From: Amyelois transitella
Taxonomy: Eukaryota > Arthropoda > Insecta > Lepidoptera > Pyralidae
Reading direction: 5' to 3'
Assembly: GCF_032362555.1 (NCBI RefSeq)
Contig: NC_083533.1
Span: forward strand, 3,663,001-3,727,000
Length of the DNA stretch: 64,000 nt
The stretch's first letter is position 1. Each line of letters starts with the position of its first letter. The notes below the pieces were generated by a model. It saw only the letters and a program-made list of their open reading frames with translations, searched no databases and was not told where the DNA came from. Position numbers and translations under genes: made by a program. Of this stretch, positions 51,901-60,044 are shown piece after piece.

Positions 51901-54900
51901 CTCGAGGGTTTCCCGTTGTCTGACATGAACCAGTCTAACAAAACCATGGCAACCGTTGCTATGGGCGTGTAGCAAGGAGGTTGCCTACATGTATGTATGT
52001 ATGAATGAATGAATGAATTTATTTATTTGCAGGCAAACACGGTTAAAAATACATAGTAGGACAAAAGTATGTCTAGGTTTAACAGAGCAAGCGTGTTGCA
52101 CCAATAGTTGGCATGCAAATGTTGAAGTCAATAATGTCTATTAAAATAAATTACAAATACGATAAAAATTACGTCAATAGTTACAATAATAAAAAAGCAT
52201 TAATTAAAATTATTTGGAATTATTTTGAATTATTTGGTGGCGCTATATGTCAGAACTTAAAACTAAAAAACTCATTAATATTATAAAAGCAATTATTGAT
52301 AAGTATAGTACTGTATTAAGTATAGTATTGATAGTAGTGTATAAACAAACAAACAAACTCTTCAGCTTAATCATATTAGTAAGTATAGATAAAATAAACA
52401 ACACACCTCTGCCTGTGGTTTTTCAAGCCGCTCCTGGTGCCAAATATCTTATCGCAGTCTTTGCAGGGGAACGTCTTCCCTGTCACCACATCATCAGGCG
52501 TGATCTCGTGCAGCCTGTCCCGCTCCTCCCGGAGTTGTAAACGTCTGAAATTGATGTTTCGAGTCAGTTACCGTTGACATTTACATATATGATTTGAATA
52601 AGTTACTGTTGTTAGTTGGTGAGTGACAAAACTGCGAGTTATTTTACATATCAGATAAAATGCATACATATCACGTCTTCATTCCTTGCGGGGTAGACAG
52701 AGCCAACACTAAACGTGGACTTTCAGTATTGAAAAGACTGAAAGGCCACATTCATGTGTATGGCTTGATAATGAAATTGAGATTCAAATAGTGACAGGTT
52801 ACTAGCCTATCGCCTACAAGAAGAATCCCAAGTTTATTAGCCTAACCCTTAATCGCCTTTTACGACCTCCATGAGAAAGTTATGGAGTGGTCCTATTCTT
52901 TAGTGCCGGGAGCCACACATCAATTTAAAAATATAAATAACTAGAGGCCGCCCGCGACTTCGTCCGCGTGGAATCAATACCGCGGGAACTCCAGGATAAA
53001 AAGTATATGGTATTCTTGGTCTTCAGCTACCTACATACCAAATTTCATCGTAATCGGTTCAGTAGTTTTTGCGTGAGATAGTAACAAACATCCATACTGA
53101 CATACTCACAAACTCTCGCATTTATAATATTAGAAGGATAATATGGACAAACAACTTTGATTTAATTTATTGGTGCCATGTGGTTCCCGGCACCAAAACA
53201 AAAAAAGAATAGGACCACTCCATCTCTTTCCCATGAATGTCGTAAAAGGCGACTAACGGATAGGCTTACAAACTTGGGATTCTTTTTTAGGCGATGGACT
53301 AGCAACCTGTCACTATTTGAATCTCAATTCTATCGTTAAGCCAAATAGCTGAAGTGGCCATTCAGTCTTTTCTAGACTGTTGGCTCTGTCTACCCCGCAA
53401 GGGATATAGACGTGACCGTATGTATGTAACTTTGATTGTACGTACCTTTCGGACTTCACTCTAGCCATCTCCATCCGTTTGGCCCGAGTCAATCCGAACA
53501 CGTGCCATTTTGTATGCACAAGAAATCTTTTCGGATGCTGAAGTAACAATTTACAATGGGGACATTCGTAGTATGCATTCGATTTCGTTCCTGCAATTAA
53601 TAAAAAAGGTTTACAAAAACTGTAAATAATAGTAGTGCATCGGCACGAAAGCTAAAAGAATCCACTACAAAATTTTCTCCCTAATCGTGTTGTTACAAAC
53701 TGGAACAAGCTTCCTACGAGTGTCATAACTGCTCAAACAAACAACAAACTTTAAAAATCTCCAAGCATCAAAATTCACACGCATCAGCTTAATGAGCTGC
53801 TAAGAATTGTGGACGCAGGTGGACCTCGGACTACTTCCTAGATACGTCAGAACTGGAACACATATCATGATGGTATTTTTTTTTACGAAGATAACTAAAT
53901 AAAAGCTAAATTTAAAAAGAATTTGACCAACATACCAGTCTTGATAGCTTCTGTGGCAGCCGAAACACTAGTTTCACAGTCAATAATCCAACAGTCTTTA
54001 ACTTCGTCTCTAGAAACACCATTTACATCATGGTGGAAGATGCTATCGACTTCAATTAACACCGGTTCCTGTTTAATTGTTATATCGTTTTCATTAACAT
54101 TACTTATATTAGGTTTCACATCTTCCTCGGATTCTGACGCTTCATGTTCTGATGCTGTTGCATTATCAACCGTATCATCTTCTTTAGAATCACTTTCTTT
54201 AGTTATTTCAGTTTCTGGTGGTTTTTTCGTTACATTTTCTCGACTCGTATCTTGTTCCCTATTTTTAGTGGTGTTAACTAGTATGTTTTCTATCAACTTT
54301 ATTGTATTCTCTAAAGTTTTCCGCCTTGTGACATCTTGATCTAATATATCAGACGGTTTTGCGGTTAAATCTAAATTGCGTTCAGTATTCAGCTTAAAAT
54401 TATTGTTATATGATTCTTGATGCTTTAAATCTCTGTCAGGTTGGTCATTTATACCTGGAACTTCCTTTGGATCTGACTTACTTTGGAATTGGGGTATGTT
54501 AAGTGGCACTTTTTGGCATATTTCATTTTTACTTTCACTGTTTGGTGTTTTGTCAAAATTTTGGAAATGGAATGCGCTATGGGCTTGCTGATTGTGTGCA
54601 TTCAGGTTCATGGGTAACATACCATTCTGCCAGCTCATGTCCAACGTAGTAGTACTTGTGGGTGCGTTCATAAAACCATTATGAAAGAGATTGGAATGAT
54701 AGTTCGGGAGAGATGGTATTTGGGGGCCAATATTCATTGATTGGTGGCCATATGGTGGAAAATTTGGTAGATTGTAGCTCCCTGTAGTCGGATGCGATGG
54801 TTGCTGAGGAATTTTACTTAAATTATTCAAGTTATGTGGAATGATTGGTACGTTTAGTTGTGACATGTTTATAGGCGCACCCATGTTGATAGGGGCTTCA

Positions 54901-54932
54901 TTAGGCCCGTAAAGGCCTGTGTTATGTATCAT
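39952..54932 (-). CDS. Nine-finger C2H2 zinc-finger protein
   Basis: Probable sequence-specific nuclear factor; I cannot assign a named ortholog. Exons in transcript order: 53936-54932, 53446-53590, 52407-52544, 47831-48005, 46057-46209, 41228-41326, 40735-40874, 39952-40042. Phases fit and total 645 aa. Residues 1-332 are low-complexity and finger-free, with methionine-, asparagine- and proline-rich segments, then an acidic stretch, and no ZAD. Fingers: YECPHC...HTKWH, FPCKDC...HRQRLH, ECKICK...HIASH, YRCDLC...HRDTH, GCDQCP...HLKTH, FRCTYC...HERTH, FLCEIC...HVKVSH, HECSTC...HERRAH and FVCKLC...HIYKVH. The tail is KVKRKMKSESDSE. ATG 54930-54932 is the first in frame after an upstream stop. 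Introns 3-7 hold two LINE/TIR elements and duplicated exon copies. Confidence 0.9.
40070..40435 (+). mobile_element. SINE family B split by an RTE insertion
   Basis: The left part GGTCTGGGTCTTGGATGTAT ... GTTGAGTTAGTATGTCGTAA and right part TACAAGTCTCGAACTTACTT ... GTCCCGTATATATATATTTA are one SINE B. The RTE fragment at 40165-40342 sits between. Confidence 0.8.
40165..40342 (+). mobile_element. RTE 3' end with 13-bp target duplication
   Basis: TAGTATGTCGTAA occurs at 40152-40164 and 40343-40355. The insert carries the RTE C-terminus and TTATGTATGTATG tail. Confidence 0.9.
40430..40552 (+). mobile_element. Repeat family D fragment
   Basis: AAGGTTGCGGCGGTCAGGCG to CCAGAGGTGAGGATATAACC, matching the tail half of the family. 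Confidence 0.65.
40628..40734 (-). repeat. Array of donor-like GAGAAAC motifs
   Basis: Read on the zinc-finger gene strand, the donor of exon 7 is GTGAGAAACC. It is followed by six or so more GAGAAAC words at irregular 10-18 bp spacing, two of them as full GTGAGAAAC. It looks like a degenerate local duplication of the splice-donor sequence. Confidence 0.7.
40884..41147 (-). mobile_element. SINE family A, full length
   Basis: ATACATACATATGGTCACGT to GTGCCGGGAACCACGCGGCA, between zinc-finger exons 6 and 7, beginning about 10 bp above the acceptor of exon 7. Confidence 0.86.
41385..41625 (+). mobile_element. SINE family A, 5'-truncated
   Basis: TAATGGGACCACACCATCTC to TATAGACGTTACTATATGAATG. 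The tail is changed to (ATGA)n. Confidence 0.75.
41975..42065 (-). mobile_element. SINE family B, 3' part before TIR element
   Basis: AATATATACGGGACAAATAA to ACTAACTCAACGGTACTATA. It continues at 45586. Confidence 0.82.
42556..42660 (-). mobile_element. RTE 3'-end fragment
   Basis: ACATACATAAAACCACGACT to CTTCATCCACATTCATAACT is the reverse of the RTE tail and last codons. Confidence 0.75.
42780..43265 (-). pseudogene. IS630/Tc1/mariner-like transposase, decayed
   Basis: Minus-strand frames show FQYQWRINVLAGC, then after frameshifts and a stop near 43180 a second frame: NNLIFQHGGAPAHFARDE, PEWIGRGGRIALPPRSPELT and PLDFF. Related transposases have QDGAPAH; the catalytic aspartate is glycine here. 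With the broken frames this indicates a dead copy. The N-terminal DNA-binding part is not recognisable. Confidence 0.72.
43389..43713. mobile_element. hAT-type MITE, 325 bp
   Basis: Exact 11-bp inverted ends CAGTGCTGCCA/TGGCAGCACTG, with 8-bp flanks GTTGTCAT and GTTGTCAC (7 of 8 matching). The interior has repeated AAAAAGCGCT words and the palindrome GCGCTAGATCTAGCGC. It is nested inside the 42066-45585 element. Confidence 0.8.
45586..45735 (-). mobile_element. SINE family B, 5' part after TIR element
   Basis: TATATTATAATAAATACTTA to CTGGGCCACAGAGGCCGTCA. It includes the tRNA-like B box (reverse of GGTTCGAATCCCGGCC). Confidence 0.85.
45760..46013 (-). pseudogene. Degenerate duplicate of zinc-finger exon 5
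   Basis: 45855-45993 repeats the functional exon 46057-46209 about 202 bp lower. It keeps the donor CTCCAG/GTGAGG and the finger FRCTYCGKGFYESW. An 8-bp duplication (CTGAAGAC-type) in the preceding finger shifts the frame, and the upstream cysteines (GCDQCP) have been replaced by intron text. A third partial copy starts at 45760. The intervening GGTTTTGGTCATCTAAATTG belongs to the duplicated unit. Confidence 0.85.
46256..46527 (+). mobile_element. SINE family A, full length
   Basis: GGGTGCCATGTGGGGGGTCC to GACGTGATTATATGTATGTA, lying just above the acceptor of zinc-finger exon 5. Confidence 0.83.
46528..47015 (+). mobile_element. SINE family A split by LINE repeat family L
   Basis: SINE A begins CACTCCGTCTCATTCCCGTG and breaks at AAGGGATAGGCTTATA (46582). 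It resumes AACTTGAGATTCTTCTTTTA near 46869 and ends in CGTATGTATGTCTGTATG. Confidence 0.8.
46583..46860 (-). mobile_element. LINE repeat family L, reverse copy
   Basis: GAATAGATTTATTTTCAAAA to TTTCAATACGAATATTTCGT is the reverse of the 6295-6552 copy. It includes CCGCTTCCAAAGCGTATGTG and TGACGTCGCATCACTTAAAT. Confidence 0.78.
47045..47325 (+). mobile_element. tRNA-derived SINE family B, full length
   Basis: GGCCTCTATGGCGCAGCGGT, then GGTCCCGGGTGCGAATCCCG and a duplicated ATAAGTATTTATTATAAAAT region, ending GTAATTTGTCCCGTATATAT. Confidence 0.86.
47350..47477 (-). pseudogene. Degenerate duplicate of zinc-finger exon 4
   Basis: On the minus strand it reads CKKTVAGWTELRADITSHTD then DSAYRCDLC followed by a stop codon and KRF. 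This parallels the functional exon 47831-48005 (CKITVVGWAELRAHIASHAD). The first ligand cysteine, one histidine and the frame are damaged. Another short echo including the donor GTGAGGAAAC lies near 47704-47726. Confidence 0.83.
48088..48512 (+). mobile_element. SINE family A split by an RTE insertion
   Basis: Left part GTGCCGTGTGGTTCCTGGGA to GCGACTAAGGGAT. Right part GCGACTAAGGGATTGGCTTA to GTCGTGATTATATGTATGTA. Confidence 0.83.
48183..48314 (-). mobile_element. RTE 3' end with 13-bp target duplication
   Basis: GCGACTAAGGGAT flanks both sides (48170-48182 and 48315-48327). The reverse insert begins with the (TACA)n tail and carries the RTE C-terminal codons. Confidence 0.92.
48504..48644 (+). 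mobile_element. MITE family C, left part before LINE
   Basis: GAAGGAAGTATAGTCATTAA to TACAATAAAAATTATTTTTTG. The right part is at 51934-51991 (ACAAAACCATGGCAACCGTT ... GGTTGCCTACA). Confidence 0.75.
48645..51933 (-). mobile_element. Jockey/CR1-type non-LTR retrotransposon, 5'-truncated
   Basis: The minus-strand element has an open ORF2 (49046 to about 51932), a 3' UTR of about 400 bp with a microsatellite (48943-48965) and a hairpin-forming CCGCTTC/GAAGCGG block, and a tail of TTTTGAAT-type repeats at its low end. ORF1 and the 5' UTR are missing. It interrupts a MITE of family C. The exact clade within the Jockey/CR1/L2 group is not settled. Confidence 0.88.
49046..51820 (-). CDS. LINE ORF2: endonuclease-reverse transcriptase
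   Basis: 924 codons counted from GTG 51820; the frame is actually open about 36 codons further upstream (IIHQNIQGLPGKELEVQLVL), to about 51932, where the element is truncated. An APE-type endonuclease leads (LCLTEHWL, VCVYSPPNS, LIICGDFNID, PSDHTGQY). The reverse transcriptase follows (NYRPISILPVLSKVFEKMM, FCDLSKAFDCVDHQTLL, GVPQGSILGPFLFLVYVNDL, FADD at 641-644) and then the usual C-terminal region (HSLLSYGLLLWG). It stops at TAA 49046-49048. No internal stop or shift is seen, so the enzyme half may still be functional although the element lacks its 5' end. Confidence 0.92.
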   Translation of the reverse strand: MDILCLTEHWLMEGEMMFSLNNYNIVSCLNRKSAIRGGSIIFIKCGLRCKERTDITRLSVERCAEVTCAELDHHIIVCVYSPPNSEFKQFLKIMDQVLHVTSKCNKKLIICGDFNIDILVKSTVSIQFINLFKSYNLEYVFFEPTRITSTSAKCLDNFFCNNLFIRKSIIHKLPSDHTGQYVTFEKESLNNLNNDKIMCRPLSSKNIRKFKINIANQLNTLTYSGNNPNEHYNNLFNMISAEYSKRFKQKQVNIRNRLQFSEWATLGIHKSRNKLYDLYAQKQYNFDPSFVEYVKNYSKLFKKVCRQAKSFHISSKINNAPNKIKETWNIINKESGKIKDRDSIKQISSGNKSISKTQDIVNAFDNFFAKIPVELTSDVDSCPLRAETLLNNNTTPIKSVFKFKYVNSDIILKAFKQLNLKKSEDHWGMSVSIISQIIDIIASDLAFIFNECIDEGIFPNLMKCSKLIPLFKKGEKTVLGNYRPISILPVLSKVFEKMMLNQMQQYFKINNIFHSQQYGFTAGKSTTDAGVALVTQIYDAWESSQDSVGVFCDLSKAFDCVDHQTLLRKLRQYGFDHKSTKLMASYLTDRLQTVDINGVKSSGSSVSMGVPQGSILGPFLFLVYVNDLPFMVEKQAGIVLFADDTSLIFKLDRHSENVSSVNNILSAISIWFSTNNLLLNANKTQCIKFTLPNVRQANTDIILEGQKLEFVENTKFLGIIIDAKLQWGAHISKLSNRLSSAAYAVRRIRQLTDVATARLVYFSYFHSLLSYGLLLWGSAADIQTIFIIQKRAVRAIYGLGPRDSLRQLFKKINIPTVASQYIFDLIMYVRKNTSFFQKVSATTDRNLRNKHKLVIPFHRLSKVSKSFMGNCIRFYNRLPESVLDMPYRKFKEYVKKVLCEKAYYRTDDYLNDKNIWLELGTGTS
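51934..51991 (+). mobile_element. MITE family C, right part after LINE
   Basis: TCTAACAAAACCATGGCAAC to AGGAGGTTGCCTACA, directly comparable with 11975-12031. Confidence 0.75.
51992..52395. other. Zinc-finger intron 3, repeat-derived AT-rich DNA
   Basis: (TGTA)n and (ATGA)n runs lead into AT-rich sequence with TTTATTTATTTGCAGGCAAA. The 97-codon ORF here overlaps the real exon 52407-52544 antisense and is not a gene. Confidence 0.5.
52660..52922 (-). mobile_element. SINE family A copy
   Basis: ATACATATCACGTCTTCATT to AGTGCCGGGAGCCACAC, with an internal duplication around AACACTAAACGTGG. Confidence 0.78.
52941..53138 (-). mobile_element. Lep1-type Helitron
   Basis: CTAGAGGCCGCCCGCGACTT to TTATAATATTAGAAGGA on the plus strand; both termini are present. 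Confidence 0.82.
53173..53428 (+). mobile_element. SINE family A, full length
   Basis: GGTGCCATGTGGTTCCCGGC to GACGTGACCGTATGTATG. It ends 18 bp from the donor of zinc-finger exon 2 (53446-53590). Confidence 0.87.
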
Positions 54933-55579
54933 AATCACATCAGCACAAAATAAACTCAATTAAAAGTTACTTCAAAACCTTATTTGCACAAAAACCATTA
55001 AATAAACAAGGACCGTGAAAGCCATTTTGACATTTGTTTATCCACCCATTAACCGGTAATTTATCGAAAAATGGCCGAAGGTCGTAACTTGACACATCAT
55101 AATCGAATCGAAACTTATCGTCAAATTAAAATTAAATCTCTGAAAATATTCTATGCGTTTTATAAAAACGCTGTTTTGTTACATTTTGTTAAATTTGTAG
55201 ATACTTTTTCCCTTGTACTAAAATTAGAAAAATTGGAAAACTTTGAGTTAAAAAAACTTTCTTAACAAATTTATTAGAAACTTTATTTCCTGATAAGAGA
55301 ATTTATAAAACATAACTCTATTTGTGATGAAACGAAAAAAAATAACAATAAACAATTTGGCTGATAAGGAATGACACTTGTCAAAATTCTTATTCTTTCA
55401 CTCATGTCAGGTCCGTCCGTCGCTCAGTATTTTGCTTGCATTTGCATTGTATATTATTTCATTTTCATTATTTCTGTTGTAGGAAATGGACGCATAATGT
55501 GGTTGAAGTGAGTCATGTTGATAAGCGTTTCCTTGGTGAATCTCAATTAATTTACACATAACGTCGTAGTGAATTAGAA
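54933..55579. promoter_or_regulatory. Divergent intergenic region zinc finger/C1orf198
   Basis: Only 647 bp separate the two start codons, so the region likely holds both 5' UTRs and a shared promoter. It appears free of transposons. A short plus ORF (55071-55265) has no family motif. Confidence 0.5.
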
Positions 55580-58500
55580 ATGGCGTTAACCGCCGTTGCG
55601 GAGGAGTATTTCCGCACATTGAACCCCCTGGCTTCAAAAATACACGAAGACATAGTAGAAGCGAAGAATTCTTACGAAAATATTTGGGAAACGCTTACTG
55701 AAAAGGAAAAGGTGGGTTTGTGTAATTATAGTTTCAATACTTCCATATAATTGATGTAGCGAAACAAATTACGTTCATTTCCTTGAATCAATACAAATTA
55801 GTCACGGAAGACAAAAACTTTCAAATCCATCGTAGTTCATTTGCATTTTATTACGATTACATTAAACAAAAAAAAAAAACTTCATATCTACTATCATTCA
55901 AATAACCATTCAAAAATACTGAATGATTAAAAATAATTTCAGGTTGAAATAATAAATGAATCTATAATAAAACCAGAGATAGCACTCAAATATGCTCTAC
56001 TGGACACGCTAGAGTTTGATTTGAATGATCCTCCTGTCCGGAAAGATGATCTCATGTCATTCTTTGGGCGGGAACATGGTATGAAGTTGATACAAGATGA
56101 AAACGGCTCATACAGGTAAGTTTTTTAAAGGCTTATTGTACAAGACCTTAGGCCTTGAGGCTTAATGGCTGAGGGTGCACTTGGTAAGATGAGAGAGAGA
56201 GAGATTGAATGAGACATCAGTATACGTACTAAATGTATTTTATTTTGTATATATAAAAAGTATATGACCTCCTGGCACCAATAAAAAAAGAATAGGACCA
56301 CTCCATCTTATTCCCATGGATGTCATAAAAGGCGACTAAGAGATAGGCTTATAAACTTCAGATTCTTCTTGTAGATATCAATTCTATCATTAAGCCACAC
56401 AGCTGAACATGGCCTTTCAGCCGTTCAATAGTTTAAAATCAATGAACTGTTACAGAGACGAACACTCCGCACCGTTCCTGTACCAAACCAGAAGCCAACT
56501 GAACCTCTGTGCATTATCGGAGCACAGAGCGAAGGAGCCGGCAAAAGCATCGTCTCCCGTGCCGGTGATGACGGAATTAGCTCTGTCGCACTCCAAGGTT
56601 GTGTGCGAACTGAAGAACGCTTTGAAGTCGCACGATGTTCTCAAAAGTTATAAGGAGGAAGCCACCTCGCCCGGTTTCATTAGCAAGCTGATGGGGAACT
56701 TCAAGAATAAGGTATGTTTTATCACGTATACTTAAGTCCGTGTGGGTATATACCCTTGCGGGGTAGGCAGAGCCAAAAGTTATCAAAGACTGAAAGGCCT
56801 TTATGATAGAATTGAGATTCAAACAATGACAGGTTGCTAGCCCATCATCTAAAAGAAGAACAGAACCCGTTTTTTTTCACATATTCCATTATTTATTTGC
56901 TCCTTATAGTTGCAGCGTGATGTTATATAGCCTTAAGCCTTCCTCGATAAATGGTATATTCAACGCAAAAATAATTTTTCAATCTGAACCAGTAGTACCT
57001 GAGATTAGCGAGTTCAAACAAACTCATCAGCTTTGTAATATTAGTATAGATAATAAAATTATTTGTTTAAAACTGACTTTAGACCCATAACATTAAAGAT
57101 GTACCAATATTTCTTATTCTTTCTCGTAACACAGGTTCTTCGGACACCTAGCACGGGCACCAGTTCTCTACAATCTCTTGCTGTATTGTGCATGCTATCT
57201 ATAATATTAGGTTATATTTGAGTTGTTTTCGTGGAGAAAATAAAGATATTTATTATTTATTTATTTATTATTTTGAATCAGGATGAAGAGCGCGAATATC
57301 TCGTGCCGTCGTCGGCGCAGACGCAGATTGTGGCGTCGTCGGACAACTTCTTCAGAACCAATTTCAAGAGTCCATCGACTGATGCCAAGTTTGAGAAGGA
57401 TTATAGAAACAGCGTCCTCAAGTCGAGCAGTGGTGAGGATTTTATCATTTACATACATACATACGGTCACGTCTATATCCCTTGCGGGGTAAACAGAGCC
57501 AACAGTCTTGAAAAGACTGAATGAATTGAGATTCAAATAGTGACAGGTTGCTAGCCTATCGCCTAAAAAAGAATCCCAAGTTTGTAAGCCTATTCCTTAG
57601 TCGCCTTTTAGGACATCCATGGGAAAGAGATGGAGTGGTCCTATTCTTTTTTGTATTGGTGCCGGGAACTACACGGCACCATCACCACCATTTTATCATT
57701 TATTCGTATATAAGTCATGTTTATATCCTTTGCTGGGTAGACGGAGCCAGTAGTCACGAAAGACTGACAGGCCACGTTCAGATGTTAGGCTTAATGATAG
57801 AGATTCAAATAGTGACATGTTGTTAGCCCATCGCCTATAAGAAGAATACCAAGTTTATAAGACTATCCCTTAGTCATCTTTTACGACATCCGTGTGAGAG
57901 ATGGAGTGGTTCTATTCTTTTACTTTTGGTACAGAATACCATACGGATTTCGATGCGAATTTTTTAAATAGATAGATTGATTGAAGAGGAAGGTTTATAT
58001 GTACTATAAATGTTACCCGTTCGAAGATATAGCGTGTCGCTAGCTATAATATATAGTGATAAACAGTCTTACAAACTTTATTAACAGTACAATAACTTCT
58101 AAGTAATAAGTCTTCTAAGTTCAAGTGTCGTGTGGTTCCCAAAAAAAGAAAAGGACCACTCCATCTCTTTCCATGGATGTCGTAAAGGTGACTAAGGGAT
58201 AGGCTTACAAACTTGGGATTCTTTTTTAGGCGGTGGGCTAGCAATCTGTCACTATTTGAATCTCAATTCTATCATTAAGCCAAATAGCTGAACTGGCCAT
58301 GTTCAATCTTTTCAAAACTGTTGGCTTTGTCTACCCCACAAGGGATATAGACGTGACCATATGTATGTATGTATAACTTCTAAGAATTGTGCTATTTACT
58401 AATGGCTCATATCAAATATTAGTATAACGTATAAACGTGTCATATCATTGTTTAGTCTATAACAATGTAATGACTAACAATCGTGCCTATTCTAATGTGT

Positions 58501-59529
58501 AATTATAAACAGATTAAACTCAAGATAAAATAGTAAGGCAGGCATTATACGTACGGCTTTATGAAGAGTAGAACTATGATTTATTTTGTTTTGCAGTAAT
58601 TTTCTCCCATAATCACGTCTTTGAAAATTACGGAGTAGACAGAGCCAACAGTCTTTAAAAGACTGAAATGCCGCGTTCATGCTTGACGTTCTTCCACCTG
58701 GATTTAGTCCTATTTGCATCCTCAACACTCTGGAGAGGAGCCCGGGGTGTGCCTTTGACCGTGGACCCTGGATTGGGTGAGTCAGGTTTTTACACGAAGC
58801 GACTCCCGTCTGACCTCCGCAACCTTTGCAGGGGAACCTAACCCGTATTTGGATCGATCACGGTTACACATCCAGTTGCCTGAATGTGCAGGATGTTTTT
58901 TCCTCACCTTTAGAGTAACGTGTAGTATTGAAACTAATGTACGTAACTTCGATAGTAGTTATTGGTACATGGTCGTGGTGGGATTCGAACCTGTGCCTTT
59001 TTACCGATTCGACCACCTACGCTCTGCGTTTATGTTTGATACATTTACTTGTGTTTGGTTTGAGTACAAAATTGTTTTTTACAGACATACATATGGTCAC
59101 GTCTATATTCCTTGTGGTGTAGACATCTTAATTATATCATACATACATACATAAAATCACGCTTCTTTCCCGGAGGGGTAGGCAGAGACTACCTCTTTCC
59201 ACTTGCCACGATCTCTGCATACTGCCTTCGCTTCATCCACATTCATAACTCTCTTCATGCAAGCTCGGCTGTATCGGGTACTTTTGACCTATATCATTAG
59301 GCCAATTACCTGAACGTGGCCTATCAGCCTTTTCAAGACTGTTGGCTCTGTCTACGCCGCAAGTTGATTTTTTAATTCACTAAATACTTCTTCCATATTT
59401 TCAGATATATCCGAAGAGAACCGTGGTCTTCTATCTTCGAGTCAAGCTTCCTCCACGGACTTCCAATCTACCGAGACTCTAACTGACTCTTTGCCAAAGA
59501 CAGGTTATGATTTCTTAGACAATTGGTAA
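55580..59529 (+). CDS. C1orf198: C1orf198-like protein
   Basis: A conserved animal protein of unknown function. Exons 55580-55711, 55943-56115, 56456-56711, 57282-57432 and 59405-59529 join in phase to 278 aa. The recognised parts are: N-terminal YFRTLNPLASKIHEDIVEAK and NSYENIWETLTEKEK (vertebrate counterpart YFSSLSPMARKI...), then DEHSAPFLYQTRSQLNLCAL (vertebrate DEHSAPFSWETKSQ), and the C-terminal TGYDFLDNW matching vertebrate TGFDFLDNW. The middle is serine-rich and variable. No signal peptide or membrane segment is evident. The start ATG 55580 follows GAATTAGAA. The stop is TAA 59527-59529. Confidence 0.9.
56276..56430 (+). mobile_element. SINE family A with internal deletion
   Basis: CACCAATAAAAAAAGAATAG to ACAGCTGAACATGGCCTTTC. 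It ends 26 bp before exon 3 of the C1orf198 homolog. Confidence 0.72.
56728..56860 (-). mobile_element. SINE family A fragment
   Basis: CCGTGTGGGTATATACCCTT to GCTAGCCCATCATCTAAAAG, just after the donor of exon 3. Confidence 0.65.
56870..57050 (-). mobile_element. Lep1-type Helitron, 3'-truncated
   Basis: CACATATTCCATTATTTATT to TAATATTAGTATAGA. The CTAG end is missing. Confidence 0.7.
57452..57950 (-). mobile_element. Two adjacent SINE family A copies
   Basis: First copy 57452-57690 (ACATACATACGGTCACGTCT to GTGCCGGGAACTACACGGCA). The second, more diverged, is at about 57700-57955 (TTCGTATATAAGTCATGTTT to CATACGG). Confidence 0.78.
58128..58375 (+). mobile_element. SINE family A copy
   Basis: GTGTCGTGTGGTTCCCAAAA to GACGTGACCATATGTATGTA. 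The GGCACC head is shortened. Confidence 0.82.
58690..59010 (-). mobile_element. Repeat family D copy
   Basis: CACTCTGGAGAGGAGCCCGG, GAGTCAGGTTTTTACACGAA, CAACCTTTGCAGGGGAACCT and the head GGTGGGATTCGAACCTGTGC. It is the closest complete relative of the SINE that gave rise to the 92-bp array. Confidence 0.75.
59140..59282 (-). mobile_element. RTE 3'-end fragment
   Basis: CATACATACATAAAATCACG to AAGCTCGGCTGTATCGGGTA, the reverse of the RTE C-terminus with its tail. Confidence 0.8.
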
Positions 59530-59530
59530 G

Positions 59531-59774
59531 GTTTGAAATGTCAAATTTATGACCTAAAGAGATTTCTGATGAAATTATTACGATTTTGTAATACAATTTT
59601 TGTTTTAATACTCTCCAGTAAGCATTCATGCCTTTTTCTAGAGTGGTAAGCAGGTTGGAAAATAAAATTGATGACCTAAAGATATTTCTGATGAAATGAT
59701 TACGATTTTGTAATACAATTTTTGTTTTAATACTCTCCAGTAAGTATTCATGCCTTTTTCTAGAGTGGTAAGCA
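59531..59774 (+). repeat. 122-bp tandem duplication after the C1orf198 stop
   Basis: GACCTAAAGAGATTTCTGAT (59551) and GACCTAAAGATATTTCTGAT (59673) are 122 bp apart. Both copies continue to TTTTTCTAGAGTGGTAAGCA. The duplication starts two bases after the stop codon, so both copies lie in the 3' UTR. Confidence 0.9.
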
Positions 59775-59904
59775 GAGGCTAAATCTTAACAGTTACCTAT
59801 TAAATGCATATATCTGTTACTTCATACAAACTATACGTAAATAATGAATTGACAGATCACCCGCATATTCAGACAACTGGATGTGTAATCATGATACAAT
59901 ATGA

Positions 59905-60040
59905 GTTAGGTTCTTCTGCAAAGGTTGCGGAGATCAGACGGGAGTCGCTTCGTGTAAAAACCTGACTCACCCAATCCAGGGTCCATGGTCAAGGGCTTAC
60001 CCCGGGCTCATCTCCAGAGTGGTGAAGATGTATCCGGGAC
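59905..60040 (+). mobile_element. Repeat family D fragment
   Basis: TCTGCAAAGGTTGCGGAGAT to CTCCAGAGTGGTGAAGATG. Its text GACTCACCCAATCCAGGGTC is the single-copy counterpart of the 92-bp array unit. Confidence 0.7.
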
Positions 60041-60044
60041 ATAA

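Noticed and set aside
53923..54339. 138-codon serine-rich plus ORF
   Set aside because: Antisense shadow of the first zinc-finger exon, whose minus frame joins in phase with the later exons.
55071..55265. 64-codon ORF in the divergent promoter
   Set aside because: Lysine/leucine-rich from AT-rich DNA, with no family motif or splice context.
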